Source: Actinomycetota bacterium (lineage in GTDB: Bacteria; Actinomycetota; Acidimicrobiia; Acidimicrobiales; JAMCPL01). From it: 64,000 nt of DNA. The notes beneath the pieces were generated by a model. The model was not told where the DNA came from, did no database searches, and worked only from the letters and a program-made list of their open reading frames with translations. The stretch lies in contig JAMCPL010000008.1 of the NCBI GenBank assembly GCA_023379675.1, positions 127,024 through 191,023 of the forward strand, given 5' to 3'. This document shows positions 1-8,407 of this stretch, piece after piece (position 1 is the first letter of the stretch; each line of letters opens with the position of its first letter). A program made the translations under genes and the position numbers.

Positions 1-2
1 TG

Positions 3-641
3 ATGAACCTTGTCGATCTCGACAGTCATGCTACGTCATCAAAACACGACGGTATCACACCACCAACTGCATACGGTATTAAATGCATAGCAATGTCAAT
101 GTTCGTTGAAGACAACCAGCCTGTCGTATGGAGAGGCCCCATGTTGCATGGAGTACTCCGACAATTCCTAACCGATGTAGATTGGGGTCAGCTGGACATA
201 TTGGTAATAGATATGCCACCCGGTACAGGCGACATACTATTATCACTTGCTGAACTCATACCGCGAACCGAGGTACTCATAGTGACAACACCAAAACCCG
301 ATTCACAGGCCGTAGCGTCACGGGCAGCTGCAGCATCGCAGAAACTCAAATTGGTACTACGAGGAGTCATAGAAAACATGTCATACTTTACAGGTAAGGA
401 TGGCATTAAATATTTACTATTTGGCGAAGGTGGTGGTGATACGCTTGCCAACACCTACTCGATACCTTTACTGGCCAAAATACCATTACTAGATCCCGCA
501 ATATCTAACACTCTAGGAAAGACACCATTAATGGCCACGCCTACTGAATGTGAGTCAACTGACATCTATAATTCGCTAGCTAAAACACTACAAGGTCAGC
601 GACAGCCTAAAATATACCGACGGGAACTTAAAATTAAATAG
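3..641 (+). CDS. mrp: Mrp/ApbC-family P-loop ATPase, 5' end missing
   Basis: Iron-sulfur cluster carrier ATPase of the Mrp/NBP35 family. The gene begins before the window, so the DUF59 domain and the P-loop Walker A motif are not visible. What remains is the second half: the GIKCIAMSMFVEDNQPVVWRG stretch, the family block DMPPGTGD (Walker B region), and IENMSYF. The CxxC pair that follows ENMSYF in proteobacterial relatives is absent; the GEGGG motif after it is the form I expect in actinobacterial members. It converges with dciA across a 68-base gap. The family assignment is firm; the role in Fe-S cluster delivery is from the family. Confidence 0.9.
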   Translation: MNLVDLDSHATSSKHDGITPPTAYGIKCIAMSMFVEDNQPVVWRGPMLHGVLRQFLTDVDWGQLDILVIDMPPGTGDILLSLAELIPRTEVLIVTTPKPDSQAVASRAAAASQKLKLVLRGVIENMSYFTGKDGIKYLLFGEGGGDTLANTYSIPLLAKIPLLDPAISNTLGKTPLMATPTECESTDIYNSLAKTLQGQRQPKIYRRELKIK

Positions 642-709
642 TATCACCGTCTAATGTACAGTGTAACCAGTTATGCGATACTATAGGGCACCCAATAATA
701 CAAATACCA

Positions 710-1060
710 TTACTTACTTTCTCCAGACACAACTACATTGATATACTCAATCTTTTTATCGCTCAATAGTGTATTCACTTTATCTATCACTGACTTGGAT
801 GCTTTCTTAACATATACAGCTATAACATGATTATTAACTAGAACTGATAGTTCTGTTCCAATAATATTTACAAATTTCACATCTTGACACAGCTCACGTC
901 CCCATATTTCTGCCCAATTGGACATAATGGTACTTACGATGGATACAGGCGGTACATTATCACCCACACTTTGTAGTGTAACCAGAGTGTCTGACAATAG
1001 CTTTCCTATATCTATTACATCGTGATTATCCTGCTTATAATTATCATTATACGCCGACAT
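710..1060 (-). CDS. dciA: DciA-like (DUF721) helicase-loading protein
   Basis: A 116-residue protein directly downstream of dnaN, the place where actinobacteria keep the DUF721/DciA gene. The central WAEIWGRELCQDV and the following short beta-rich segment (ELSVLVNNHVIAVYVKK) match the DUF721 pattern of a W..ivG..l..h.. motif followed by strands and a helix. In the family this protein interacts with the replicative helicase DnaB and helps load it at the origin. It is separated from dnaN by 12 bases, so the two are probably cotranscribed. In relatives recF normally sits between them, but here it is missing. Sequence is AT-rich and diverged, so the call rests partly on position. Confidence 0.75.
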   Translation of the reverse strand: MSAYNDNYKQDNHDVIDIGKLLSDTLVTLQSVGDNVPPVSIVSTIMSNWAEIWGRELCQDVKFVNIIGTELSVLVNNHVIAVYVKKASKSVIDKVNTLLSDKKIEYINVVVSGESK

Positions 1061-1072
1061 AATACGTCACGA

Positions 1073-2200
1073 CTACGACTTTATACGAATTGGCATAAGA
1101 TAGTATTGAAAATCAGTATCATCATCAGATGAGATTAGTGCAGCCATTTTATCATCGTGGAACTTGATTGCCACATTAGCACCGGATAATACCTCAATTC
1201 CATCCAATAAAAATGCTGGATTAAAAGCAATATGTATGTACTGGTCACCAATAAATTTGGCCGGTAATGTTTCTTCGGCATCGCCAACCTGTGGCGAATG
1301 AACACTTAAAATGACATGATCATCCATGCATTCAATGTTCACTTTAGATGCATTATCGCGTGCCAATAGCGCAACACGCTTCACAGATTCTGCAAAGCGC
1401 GTCCTATCTACCGTAAGTAGGTTATTATATTCTTGCGTTGTAACCGACTCAAATGACGGAAACTTGCCGTCTACTAAGCGTGTAAACATCTTCACATTAT
1501 CAAAACTGATTACTGCATCATTGTCAGATACATATATACTTACCGTGTCGTCAGTGGCTGACGATCCGGGGGACTGTGATACATAACGCACAACATCGCT
1601 AAGAACTCTAGCGGGAAGCAAAATTTTCTTATTTTCCAATAAATCCACATTATCACAAGTCGCACGCGTGAATGCCAATCTATATGAATCTGTGGAAATA
1701 AATTGCAATCCTTCATCTATCTTACTGATTGATACACTAGTCAAAATTGGACGAGAATCATCTTTTGATGCAGCCTTTAACACTTGTTTCAAACACTTAC
1801 TCAATTCCAACCTATTTATGTGGATTGTATCACCAGTTGGAAATGAGATTGGTGGAAATTCATCGGAATCTACAAATCGGAGCCGAAATTTGCTCTCGGA
1901 ATTACTTACTACCAGCATACCGTCCTCTACAGATAGGCTGATACTACCATCAGATAGCGAAGCAGTTACATCGGCGAGTAGTCGCGATGCAACTACACAC
2001 TTGCCAGCAATATTTACTGCAACCGGAATACTACAACTAGTGGCCGTATCCAGGTCGGTAGTGAGTAGATTGAGTGATGAGTCCGTAGCGGTGAGACACA
2101 CTAATCCGGCAAGCTGACCTACGCTCGAACGTAGCGTAAGTGAACGGGACACCGTTTTAAGAGCATCTACTAATAATGATCGTTCTGCACGTATTTCCAT
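1073..2200 (-). CDS. dnaN: DNA polymerase III beta subunit (sliding clamp)
   Basis: Full-length beta clamp (375 residues, usual range 365-400). It forms the dimeric ring that tethers DNA polymerase III to DNA. The three repeated clamp folds are recognisable, with an N-terminal MEIRAERSLLVDALKTVSRSL and a C-terminal tail ending YYLMPIRIKS, the typical MP(I/M)R end of the family. It is transcribed in the same direction as dnaA, 230 bases downstream of it, and is followed after 12 bases by dciA. Codon use is strongly AT-rich compared with genes beyond 15 kb. Confidence 0.97.
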   Translation of the reverse strand: MEIRAERSLLVDALKTVSRSLTLRSSVGQLAGLVCLTATDSSLNLLTTDLDTATSCSIPVAVNIAGKCVVASRLLADVTASLSDGSISLSVEDGMLVVSNSESKFRLRFVDSDEFPPISFPTGDTIHINRLELSKCLKQVLKAASKDDSRPILTSVSISKIDEGLQFISTDSYRLAFTRATCDNVDLLENKKILLPARVLSDVVRYVSQSPGSSATDDTVSIYVSDNDAVISFDNVKMFTRLVDGKFPSFESVTTQEYNNLLTVDRTRFAESVKRVALLARDNASKVNIECMDDHVILSVHSPQVGDAEETLPAKFIGDQYIHIAFNPAFLLDGIEVLSGANVAIKFHDDKMAALISSDDDTDFQYYLMPIRIKS

Positions 2201-2430
2201 GTGTGTATTTTCCTATGTCTATCTTATATTTAATCTAATAGTAATAGTAGTGGATGTGTATCATGTGGATTACGGTATTTTAGCAGTTAAAACCGTATAC
2301 CTAAAATCGGAAACCTGTGTGAATAAAAGTTAAAAATTCAGCTATATTTGAGTTACGATGTTGTAATATGTGTATACTGTGCTGATGTACACAATGTTAT
2401 ACACAGGTTTTACTAGTTACATGTTTGTCA
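2201..2430. other. oriC: Candidate oriC: dnaA-dnaN intergenic region with DnaA boxes
   Basis: This 230-base AT-rich spacer between dnaA and dnaN holds DnaA-box matches: TTATACACA at 2397-2405 on the plus strand, TTATTCACA at 2318-2326 on the minus strand (both fit TTATNCACA), and TAATCCACA at 2264-2272 on the minus strand (one mismatch). An AT-rich run at about 2320-2370 could be the unwinding element. The dnaA-dnaN spacer is the standard actinobacterial origin position. The number of boxes is small for an actinobacterial oriC, so origin function may be shared with the spacer upstream of dnaA. Confidence 0.6.
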
Positions 2431-3834
2431 TTAGTTTTCCTTGATAAGTTTGGTTAGCAGGGTGGTTTGGTCGTATATTTCGCGATTAGTTCCTATAAGT
2501 TTAGTTATCTTTTCGACGGCATGAATTACTGTGGTATGGTCTCTGTCGCCGAAGTGGCGGGCTATAGCTGGGTATGAATAGTCTGTAAGTTCTCGAAATA
2601 GATACATTGCCATCTGGCGTGCATGTACCAGTGGACGTGTTCGCTGTTGGCTCTTTAGGGAATCGGTGGTATATCCGTACTGTTTCGCTACTGTAGAGAT
2701 AATCTTTTCGGGAGTGATAATATTTGTATGCGACAAGAAGGTGTCTGCAAGTACGGTCTGTGCTATCTGTAATGTAAGTGGAATGTTGGTCAGGCGTGAA
2801 TATGCCGTTACTCTTGTAAGCGCACCTTCTAGTTCTCGTATGTTTGTTGTGATATTTGTGGCTATGTATTGGTAAACTTCCTGTGGCACCATTATATTGT
2901 CTGCGAGTGATTTGTGATGTAAAATTGCTAACCGTGTTTCTAATTCTGGAGGCTGTACATCAGTTATTAAGCCGGACATAAAGCGACTTTTTAATCGATG
3001 CTCTAGAGTGGACAGAGATTTTGGTGGTTTATCAGATGTAAATACAAGCTGTTTAGATGCGCCGTATAGGTCAGAAAATGTGTGAAAGAATTCTTCCTGT
3101 AGCTGCTCTTTGCCTTCCAAGAATTGTATATCGTCTACCAGTAGTATATCACATTCTCGATAGTATTTTTTGAAGGATAACGTTGTATTATTACGTATTG
3201 CTTCAACGAAGTCATTGAGGAATTTTTCAGTTGATACGTATCGTATTATATGGTCGGAACGTGTAAGTGCTATGTAGTTGCCTATTGCATGCAGTAGATG
3301 TGTTTTTCCAAGTCCAGTACCACCATGTATCAGTAATGGGTTATAGGAATGAGCAGGTGCCTCAGCTACCGATAGTGCTGCTGCGTGTGCAAAGCGGTTT
3401 GATGAACCAATAATGAAGCTATCAAATGTGTAGCGAGCATCAAGACTTATAGTGTCTACACTGTCTGAGGATTGACTAGTGGTTATGTAGTTAGTAGTGT
3501 CATATGTAGGTGCCTGGGTGGCACCTGGATCGGCCGTAGGGTCGTGTTGTGGAGTTTTTACTGTTAAAACAATTTCTGGATGAATGCCTATCTCTGATTC
3601 TAGTGCATCCTGTATTATTGTTAGGAAGTATTGTTCAATTTTCTTCTGAACTATGATACTCGGTAGTGCGAATATTATAGTTGTGGGAGAGATTAGTTCA
3701 CAGGTGATGCTGTCGAACCACGTTTGCCAGGCAGCTTGTGATATGTGTTTCTGGATGGCGCGTGTACAGGTATTCCACAGAGCCATGGGGTCATTTAGCT
3801 GGATGTTCTCCGGGTTTTGGAAATGCGTATCCAC
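2431..3834 (-). CDS. dnaA: Chromosomal replication initiator DnaA
   Basis: 467 residues with all four DnaA domains: N-terminal interaction domain (about 15-90), a Thr/Ser/Asp-rich linker (about 95-130), the AAA+ domain with Walker A GGTGLGKTH at about 171-179 and Walker B ILLVDD at about 230, and the C-terminal DNA-binding domain with the signature FGDRDHTTVIHA. The start is a GTG at 3834. That start codon lies inside a DnaA-box-like sequence (GTATCCACA at 3829-3837), and a second (CTATCCACA on the minus strand) sits at 3850-3858, consistent with autoregulation by DnaA. It initiates replication by melting oriC. Confidence 0.98.
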   Translation of the reverse strand: MDTHFQNPENIQLNDPMALWNTCTRAIQKHISQAAWQTWFDSITCELISPTTIIFALPSIIVQKKIEQYFLTIIQDALESEIGIHPEIVLTVKTPQHDPTADPGATQAPTYDTTNYITTSQSSDSVDTISLDARYTFDSFIIGSSNRFAHAAALSVAEAPAHSYNPLLIHGGTGLGKTHLLHAIGNYIALTRSDHIIRYVSTEKFLNDFVEAIRNNTTLSFKKYYRECDILLVDDIQFLEGKEQLQEEFFHTFSDLYGASKQLVFTSDKPPKSLSTLEHRLKSRFMSGLITDVQPPELETRLAILHHKSLADNIMVPQEVYQYIATNITTNIRELEGALTRVTAYSRLTNIPLTLQIAQTVLADTFLSHTNIITPEKIISTVAKQYGYTTDSLKSQQRTRPLVHARQMAMYLFRELTDYSYPAIARHFGDRDHTTVIHAVEKITKLIGTNREIYDQTTLLTKLIKEN

Positions 3835-4249
3835 AGCTTATGCAGTCCCTGTGGATAGTCCGTCATATGTAGGGTTGTAATGTACGTACTCTGCGTGGTG
3901 GACGTAAGTATGACGACATGCACGCATTGGATGGTCTAAGTAGGTATGCGTGGGCCATGGTACCTGTGTAGATTTTTGCGTATACACAAGTTGGAAAGTA
4001 CACCACCGGAAGCGTGTTTGCTTGCGAAATGAATAAATAGTATATTTACCAGCGGAAATACATTGACGTAAGTTGCCTGGCAATACGAACTGAAATGTCT
4101 CCTCAGTTCTGGTATAGTGAGTTGTCGCGTGGGATGTGTCGGTATTTCAGTGGTTGTACAGGGCTTAGGCCAACCAGGCTCCGAATTGCATCACTGGCAT
4201 CCCGGTGGAACGCAGGCGGTATGGAAACAGTATTGATTAGGGGTTTTAT
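3835..4249. promoter_or_regulatory. Divergent dnaA / rpmH control region
   Basis: A 415-base spacer between the divergently transcribed dnaA and rpmH. It carries DnaA-box-like sequences: CTATCCACA on the minus strand at 3850-3858 and GTATACACA on the plus strand at 3980-3988, each with one mismatch to TTATNCACA. An 81-codon minus-strand frame here has no recognisable family and I treat it as chance. The spacer must hold both promoters, and could form part of a bipartite origin together with the spacer on the other side of dnaA. Confidence 0.55.
4110..4118 (+). promoter_or_regulatory. Extended -10 promoter candidate for rpmH operon
   Basis: TGGTATAGT fits an extended -10 element (TG, one base, then a TATAAT-like hexamer TATAGT at 4113-4118). 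No convincing -35 hexamer lies 16-18 bases upstream. It would give a transcript with a leader of about 125 bases before rpmH at 4250. Confidence 0.4.
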
Positions 4250-4396
4250 ATGAAAAGAACGTACCAACCAAAGACACGTCGAAGGTTACGTAAGCACGGA
4301 TTCAGACACAGAATGGCCACCAAGGGTGGCAGGCTCGTGTTACATTCTCGTAGGCTGAAGGCAAGAAGGCGATTAACGGTTCAACATCCATCATAA
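4250..4396 (+). CDS. rpmH: Ribosomal protein bL34
   Basis: A 48-codon gene starting with ATG at 4250. It encodes [18 protein letters not shown], followed by the family hallmark GGR.VL..RR.KAR.RL, here [17 protein letters not shown]. bL34 is a small basic protein of the large ribosomal subunit and normally 44-50 residues long. Its place directly upstream of rnpA and divergent from dnaA is one of the most conserved gene orders in bacteria. The stop codon overlaps the region where the rnpA reading frame begins. Confidence 0.97.
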   Translation: MKRTYQPKTRRRLRKHGFRHRMATKGGRLVLHSRRLKARRRLTVQHPS

Positions 4397-4728
4397 AGGT
4401 TCGGCCTGTCACCGGACGCGATACATTTCAAAGGCTTGTACGTAGCAGGTATTCGGCTACAACGCATCATGTAGGTGTGAAGTATGTTTCATTACGAGAA
4501 GGGTATCCGGTAGTTATGGTAAGCTTCTCCATTCCCAGGAAGGTGGGGGGTGCCGTTGTGCGAAACCGTGTACGCAGACGGCTACGAAGTGTATTGAGAG
4601 AAATGGCGGGCCACATGTTGCCCGGTGCATATTTGGTCGTAGTACGCGACAATTTGAACACCATGAAATATTGTAAGTTAGTTGAGATTATGGATATTAC
4701 CATTAAAAAGGCAACGACTCTACGGTGA
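4393..4728 (+). CDS. rnpA: Ribonuclease P protein component, start codon uncertain
   Basis: Protein subunit of RNase P, which trims tRNA 5' leaders. The signature [16 protein letters not shown] (about residues 55-70 of the long form) is plain. The first standard start in frame is GTG at 4477, which would give only 83 residues and cut off the conserved N-terminal strand. The frame is open upstream and encodes [17 protein letters not shown], which looks like the family N-terminus. No ATG, GTG or TTG occurs there; the only near-cognate starts are ATA at 4393, overlapping the rpmH stop, and ATC at 4390. The ATA start would give 111 residues, the usual family length. I favour initiation coupled to rpmH termination, but this is inference. 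Confidence 0.85.
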   Translation: MKVRPVTGRDTFQRLVRSRYSATTHHVGVKYVSLREGYPVVMVSFSIPRKVGGAVVRNRVRRRLRSVLREMAGHMLPGAYLVVVRDNLNTMKYCKLVEIMDITIKKATTLR

Positions 4729-5015
4729 CGCGCCTAGCAGCATCACGTACTAAGTCAGCATCTGATTGGCTGATACGGGTTGCGGTATTTCCTATCAAGG
4801 TGTATCAGGTTGCTCGAAATGGTAGGCCATCGGTGTGCAGATATATTCCAAGTTGCTCAGAATATGCAATTACCGCAATATCTACCCATGGTGTCGTCCG
4901 TGGGTGGTGGATGGCTATCCGTCGTGTCTTGAGATGTAGACCCGGAGGGGGGTTTGGGTTTGATCCAGTGCCAGATAGACCTATAAGGGATGGAGAGGCT
5001 GAACAAATAAAGTGA
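4725..5015 (+). CDS. yidD: Membrane protein insertion efficiency factor YidD
   Basis: A 96-residue member of the YidD (DUF37) family, which assists YidC-dependent insertion of membrane proteins. The diagnostic run [15 protein letters not shown], then [26 protein letters not shown], is complete, including the conserved cysteines. The GTG start at 4725 overlaps the rnpA stop by four bases, and its own stop overlaps the yidC start by four bases. Translational coupling of rnpA-yidD-yidC is therefore likely. Confidence 0.95.
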   Translation: MTRLAASRTKSASDWLIRVAVFPIKVYQVARNGRPSVCRYIPSCSEYAITAISTHGVVRGWWMAIRRVLRCRPGGGFGFDPVPDRPIRDGEAEQIK

Positions 5016-6271
5016 TCATATCAAGCGTACTAGGACAGATATTTCAACCCATTTTTGTAATATTTGCAGACTTAATTGCATTGTTCTACGCTATAGTTCC
5101 GAATTATGCAGTTGCAATTTCATTATTAACCATTGTCGTAATGATAGTCACAGCACCTTTGACCATTAAGGGTACCACATCCATGATGGCTATGCAGAGG
5201 GTTGCGCCTGAGATGAAAAAGATTCAGCAGAAGTATAAGGGTGACAGGGTCAAACAGAATGAGGAGTTAATGGCTCTTTATAAGGTGCATGGTGTGAATC
5301 CCGTCAGTGGATGCCTGCCTTTATTGTTACAAATGCCTGTATTTTTTATACTTTACGGCGTAATTGACGGACTGATTAATGTCATTCCTGGTAAACATCT
5401 TAAAGCTGCCCCGAGGTATATTGGTCATTCAACGCTGATATATCATAATCTAATTTTATCACCAGGCAAGATGATGTCGTTTGGAATGAATCTTGCAAAT
5501 AAAGCCCTGGGACACCATGTTTCAATTGTGGGTTCATTACCGTTTTGGGGAATAGTAGTTGCTGCCATTATCGCTCAATATTTTCAGATGAGCCAAATGA
5601 ACAGGTGGAATCCTGATGCGGCGAAGGCTAATTCGCAAGCTCAAATGATGCAGAAATATATGCCAATTATCATGGCTATTATTTATATCAATATTCCCGC
5701 TGGCGTGAATATATATTTTGTAGTATCCAGTGTTTGTCGTATAGGTATACAGGAGGGCATTTTTCGATGGGGCAAGAAGCCGGGTCCAGTAACGGAAGGA
5801 TCGGGTACCGGTGGTAGTCAGGACAAAGCCGGTACCGTTATGGCCAGTCTGGGTGATTCGGGTGGAGTGGGCAGGAGGCCAGGTATTATGGAGCGAATAT
5901 TTGCCGCACAAAAAAGGGCCATTGAGAACGCAAAGGAGCTTGAGGCGAAGAAACAGTCCATGATAGATGAAGCTAAGCAAGGTAGTGGTTCGGGCAATAA
6001 TGGACAACCGGTGGGTAGAGTGGCTGAGTTGGACGGCAAGGGAGGGGCAGGTAATGGCAGTACCAGCAATTCTAAGATGCGCGATGGTGCCGGATCATCC
6101 AGTGACGGAAGTAGTGGAAGGGGAAGCATATCAGGCGGGACGGAAAAGAACGGGACAAAGGCGACGCGGGACCGCCGTGATTTCAATGGTGCGAAAAAGA
6201 CAGTCAGCAAGGGAAATGATACGCGAAACGAGTCACGGTCACGCAATAAGCGGCAGAGGAGACCAAGGTAG
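5012..6271 (+). CDS. yidC: Membrane protein insertase YidC/Oxa1
   Basis: Membrane insertase with the 60KD_IMP core: hydrophobic segments at the N-terminus, around residues 100-120, 175-195 and 215-235, and the conserved cytoplasmic hairpin that follows [21 protein letters not shown], then [17 protein letters not shown]. It lacks the large periplasmic domain of Gram-negative YidC, as expected for Gram-positives. The last 160 or so residues form a polar Gly/Ser/Asn/Lys/Arg-rich tail (many GSG, NGS, RDGAGSS runs and a basic NKRQRRPR end), longer than the usual actinobacterial tail. The start is GTG at 5012, overlapping yidD. Confidence 0.96.
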   Translation: MIISSVLGQIFQPIFVIFADLIALFYAIVPNYAVAISLLTIVVMIVTAPLTIKGTTSMMAMQRVAPEMKKIQQKYKGDRVKQNEELMALYKVHGVNPVSGCLPLLLQMPVFFILYGVIDGLINVIPGKHLKAAPRYIGHSTLIYHNLILSPGKMMSFGMNLANKALGHHVSIVGSLPFWGIVVAAIIAQYFQMSQMNRWNPDAAKANSQAQMMQKYMPIIMAIIYINIPAGVNIYFVVSSVCRIGIQEGIFRWGKKPGPVTEGSGTGGSQDKAGTVMASLGDSGGVGRRPGIMERIFAAQKRAIENAKELEAKKQSMIDEAKQGSGSGNNGQPVGRVAELDGKGGAGNGSTSNSKMRDGAGSSSDGSSGRGSISGGTEKNGTKATRDRRDFNGAKKTVSKGNDTRNESRSRNKRQRRPR

Positions 6272-6414
6272 TAGCTATAAGCCATTGAATGCGTAGGCAT
6301 TTCGGTGAGATACGCTATGCTCTGCTAGCCAATGTAGGCCGTCGTTGTTTGAGCATGTTGGCGGGTTATGTAGCTTCGTTCGTGTTTTACAGGATAGTAG
6401 AATGGTGATTGATT

Positions 6415-7368
6415 ATGGATTGGATTGAAGTTAGTGCCAGTAGTGCAGACAAGGCCCGGGATGAGGCCCTCAGCAGGTTGGGAGTCGACGAGGCCGATGC
6501 CGAGATAATTGTGTTGGGAGCAGAAGGCGGTGTACTGCGCAGGCTTATGAAGCACAGTGTCAGAATAAGGGCTCGAATTAAGCCGGTACCAGTTAGAACG
6601 GTACGTGTCGGCAGTGGGAAAACCAGGAAGTCTGCGACGGATGTTGGCAAACGGAGTCCGGCCGGCAAGCAGAAACGCCAGCCATCGGACAACAAACGTA
6701 ATTCGCATTCTGCAAAAAACGTGACCAATGGTTCAGCCCCAGATGGCAGATCCAATAGGCGTGATTCCAGTAAACTAAAATCTGCTAAGGTACCCGTTAG
6801 GGATAGTACGGTAAAGGATCACACAATGGATAACGCCAATAATAATAGTAGCAATTCGGCAACGAATGAAGAACGAATTCGCAATCACGCCAACAGTGTA
6901 AACGAATTCATTATGAAACTCTGCGAGCTATTGGACATCAGTTCAAGCGTGGGTACGGAAGTTTCCGTGACAGATGATGGCTGTAGGGTCAATCTGACCG
7001 GGGATGAGCTTGGTTTTCTGATTGGACATGGCGGTGTGGTAGTGGATGCACTTCAGGAGGTTGCCAAAGCGTCTCTATATGCTCAGGAAGGTGAGATCGT
7101 CGGCAATATCATTGTAGATGTTGCAGGCTACCGGCAAAAGCGTGCAGTTGCTTTAAGAGAATTTGCATTGAAACAAGCACAACGAGCGCTTGACACAGGA
7201 CGTGAAATTGCTATAGAGCATATGAGCTCTCCAGAGCGGAAGATCATTCATGAGGCAGTCAAGGAGCTTGATGGACTGTCGACACGATCCGAAGGCGTAG
7301 AGACGAAACGAGTTGTTATAATTTTTGCAACAGATGCCAGTGGAGAAGATCAGCCTACCGGCACCTGA
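6415..7368 (+). CDS. khpB: KhpB/Jag RNA-binding protein (Jag_N, KH and R3H domains)
   Basis: RNA-binding protein encoded next to yidC in most Gram-positives. It starts MDWIEVSASSADKARDEALSRLGV (Jag_N domain, about 1-50). A long polar, basic linker (about 60-150) follows. Then comes the KH-like domain with GDELGFLIGHGGVVVDALQEV (GxxxGxxIG..G motif) and an R3H domain near the C-terminus (ALKQAQRALDTGREIAIEHMSSPERKIIHEAV). A TTG at 6409 is an alternative start. It is separated from yidC by about 140 bases, and overlaps the 5' end of rsmG. In related bacteria KhpB works with KhpA in cell-elongation control. Confidence 0.93.
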   Translation: MDWIEVSASSADKARDEALSRLGVDEADAEIIVLGAEGGVLRRLMKHSVRIRARIKPVPVRTVRVGSGKTRKSATDVGKRSPAGKQKRQPSDNKRNSHSAKNVTNGSAPDGRSNRRDSSKLKSAKVPVRDSTVKDHTMDNANNNSSNSATNEERIRNHANSVNEFIMKLCELLDISSSVGTEVSVTDDGCRVNLTGDELGFLIGHGGVVVDALQEVAKASLYAQEGEIVGNIIVDVAGYRQKRAVALREFALKQAQRALDTGREIAIEHMSSPERKIIHEAVKELDGLSTRSEGVETKRVVIIFATDASGEDQPTGT

Positions 7369-8053
7369 GCTTGCATCGTCGGCCCGGGGTGATGTTTCGT
7401 GGGTGTATGAAGCTTTAGCTCTGAGTAGGCACAAGGGTTTCATAGGTAATGTGAACCTTCGTGATGTCGTGGAACATTCCATGGGGTATGTCGCCATAAT
7501 ACAGGCAGCCCGTGACAGTGTGTCGGCTTTTTCTCAAGCTCTTTCGGAACCGTATCGTCTACGCATAGTAGATGTCGGTTCTGGTGGGGGGATACCTGGT
7601 ATACCGATTGGATGGTATCTAAGAGATGCTGACGTCACATTACTGGAATCCAGTAGTCGTAGGGCAAATTTATTATGTGACATTTTGAGTACGTCCGAAC
7701 TGAGCCATCATGTTTCGGTTGCTCATGCCAGAGCAGAACTCTGTGGCCGAGAAGAAATATATAGGGGCGCCTACCAGTTTGTAGTGGTACGCAGCCTTGC
7801 ACCGCCGGCCACCACGGCGGAACTCTGTGCACCCCTACTGGCGGTAGGTGGGAAACTCATAGTTTCGCTCGACCCCAGTCGCGACAGCATATTACGGCTC
7901 TGGCCCGAATCGGGCCTTACAACGTTGGGCCTGCAGAAAACAGCCGAAGTAACCGTCGGAAGGTATCGTTATCTGATGCTTACTCAGATGGTGGCTTGTT
8001 CGGATAGGTATCCCAGAAGACCAGGCATGCCATCAAAGAGGCCGCTGTTCTGA
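7325..8053 (+). CDS. rsmG: 16S rRNA (guanine-N7) methyltransferase RsmG
   Basis: SAM-dependent methyltransferase that modifies the 530-loop guanine of 16S rRNA. The SAM-binding motif VDVGSGGGIPGIPI (about residues 80-93), the following acidic strand TLLESSSRRANLL and the C-terminal RYPRRPGMPSKRPL are all typical. The frame opens with TTG at 7325; ATG at 7334 and GTG at 7340 are equally plausible starts, all inside the end of khpB, so translation is probably coupled. Loss of RsmG gives low-level streptomycin resistance in other bacteria. Confidence 0.95.
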   Translation: MQQMPVEKISLPAPELASSARGDVSWVYEALALSRHKGFIGNVNLRDVVEHSMGYVAIIQAARDSVSAFSQALSEPYRLRIVDVGSGGGIPGIPIGWYLRDADVTLLESSSRRANLLCDILSTSELSHHVSVAHARAELCGREEIYRGAYQFVVVRSLAPPATTAELCAPLLAVGGKLIVSLDPSRDSILRLWPESGLTTLGLQKTAEVTVGRYRYLMLTQMVACSDRYPRRPGMPSKRPLF

Positions 8054-8174
8054 GGCGCTATGCATGATCGATATTTAACGCCCCTTGTATTTAAAGGCGA
8101 GCGATGTGCATCCAAGGCTTCCCGGCTCTCAGCCGTCGCATCGCTATGTTGTCGCCATAGTTGTGGTCTCTTTC

Positions 8175-8199
8175 CGCAGCCATCTGGTGGATGGCTGCG
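8175..8199. terminator. Perfect 10-bp inverted repeat downstream of rsmG
   Basis: CGCAGCCATC at 8175-8184 and its exact complement at 8190-8199 flank a 5-base loop. No U-rich tract follows on either strand, so a simple intrinsic terminator is not supported; it may end the rpmH-rsmG transcript with another factor, or be a protein site. It lies 11 bases upstream of parS. Confidence 0.4.
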
Positions 8200-8209
8200 C
8201 CTTACACCA

Positions 8210-8225
8210 TGTTTCACGTGAAACC
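8210..8225. other. parS: parS partition site
   Basis: TGTTTCACGTGAAACC matches the bacterial parS consensus TGTTTCACGTGAAACA at 15 of 16 positions, including the complete 12-base core. ParB binds this palindrome and spreads from it to organise the origin region for segregation. It sits just upstream of the parAB promoter, so ParB binding could also repress its own operon. Confidence 0.95.
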
Positions 8226-8255
8226 TTGACGGAATACTTGACCTGAGTGGATAAT
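8226..8255 (+). promoter_or_regulatory. Promoter for parAB
   Basis: TTGACG at 8226-8231 and GATAAT at 8250-8255 are separated by 18 bases, close to sigma-70-type consensus. The -35 hexamer begins immediately after parS. The leader to parA would be 145-180 bases depending on the start used. Confidence 0.6.
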
Positions 8256-8407
8256 TGTAGCAGTATGTATGCAGGCCGCTTAATATGGGGCATCACGCAC
8301 AGGTCTTATTTGATGTCAACCGGTAGACAGGAAGGTCAACGTAGGCAATTGGAGTAAAAAGGGTCCAGTGGATTTTTTGGCAGATCATCTGGAACAGCAC
8401 AACCGGC

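Noticed and set aside
3838..4083. 81-codon minus-strand frame upstream of dnaA
   Set aside because: It covers a spacer with DnaA boxes, has no domain pattern and an odd His/Tyr-rich composition; more likely chance.
5818..6300. 160-codon minus-strand frame opposite the yidC tail
   Set aside because: Mirror of the Gly/Ser/Asp-rich yidC tail; low complexity read on the other strand.
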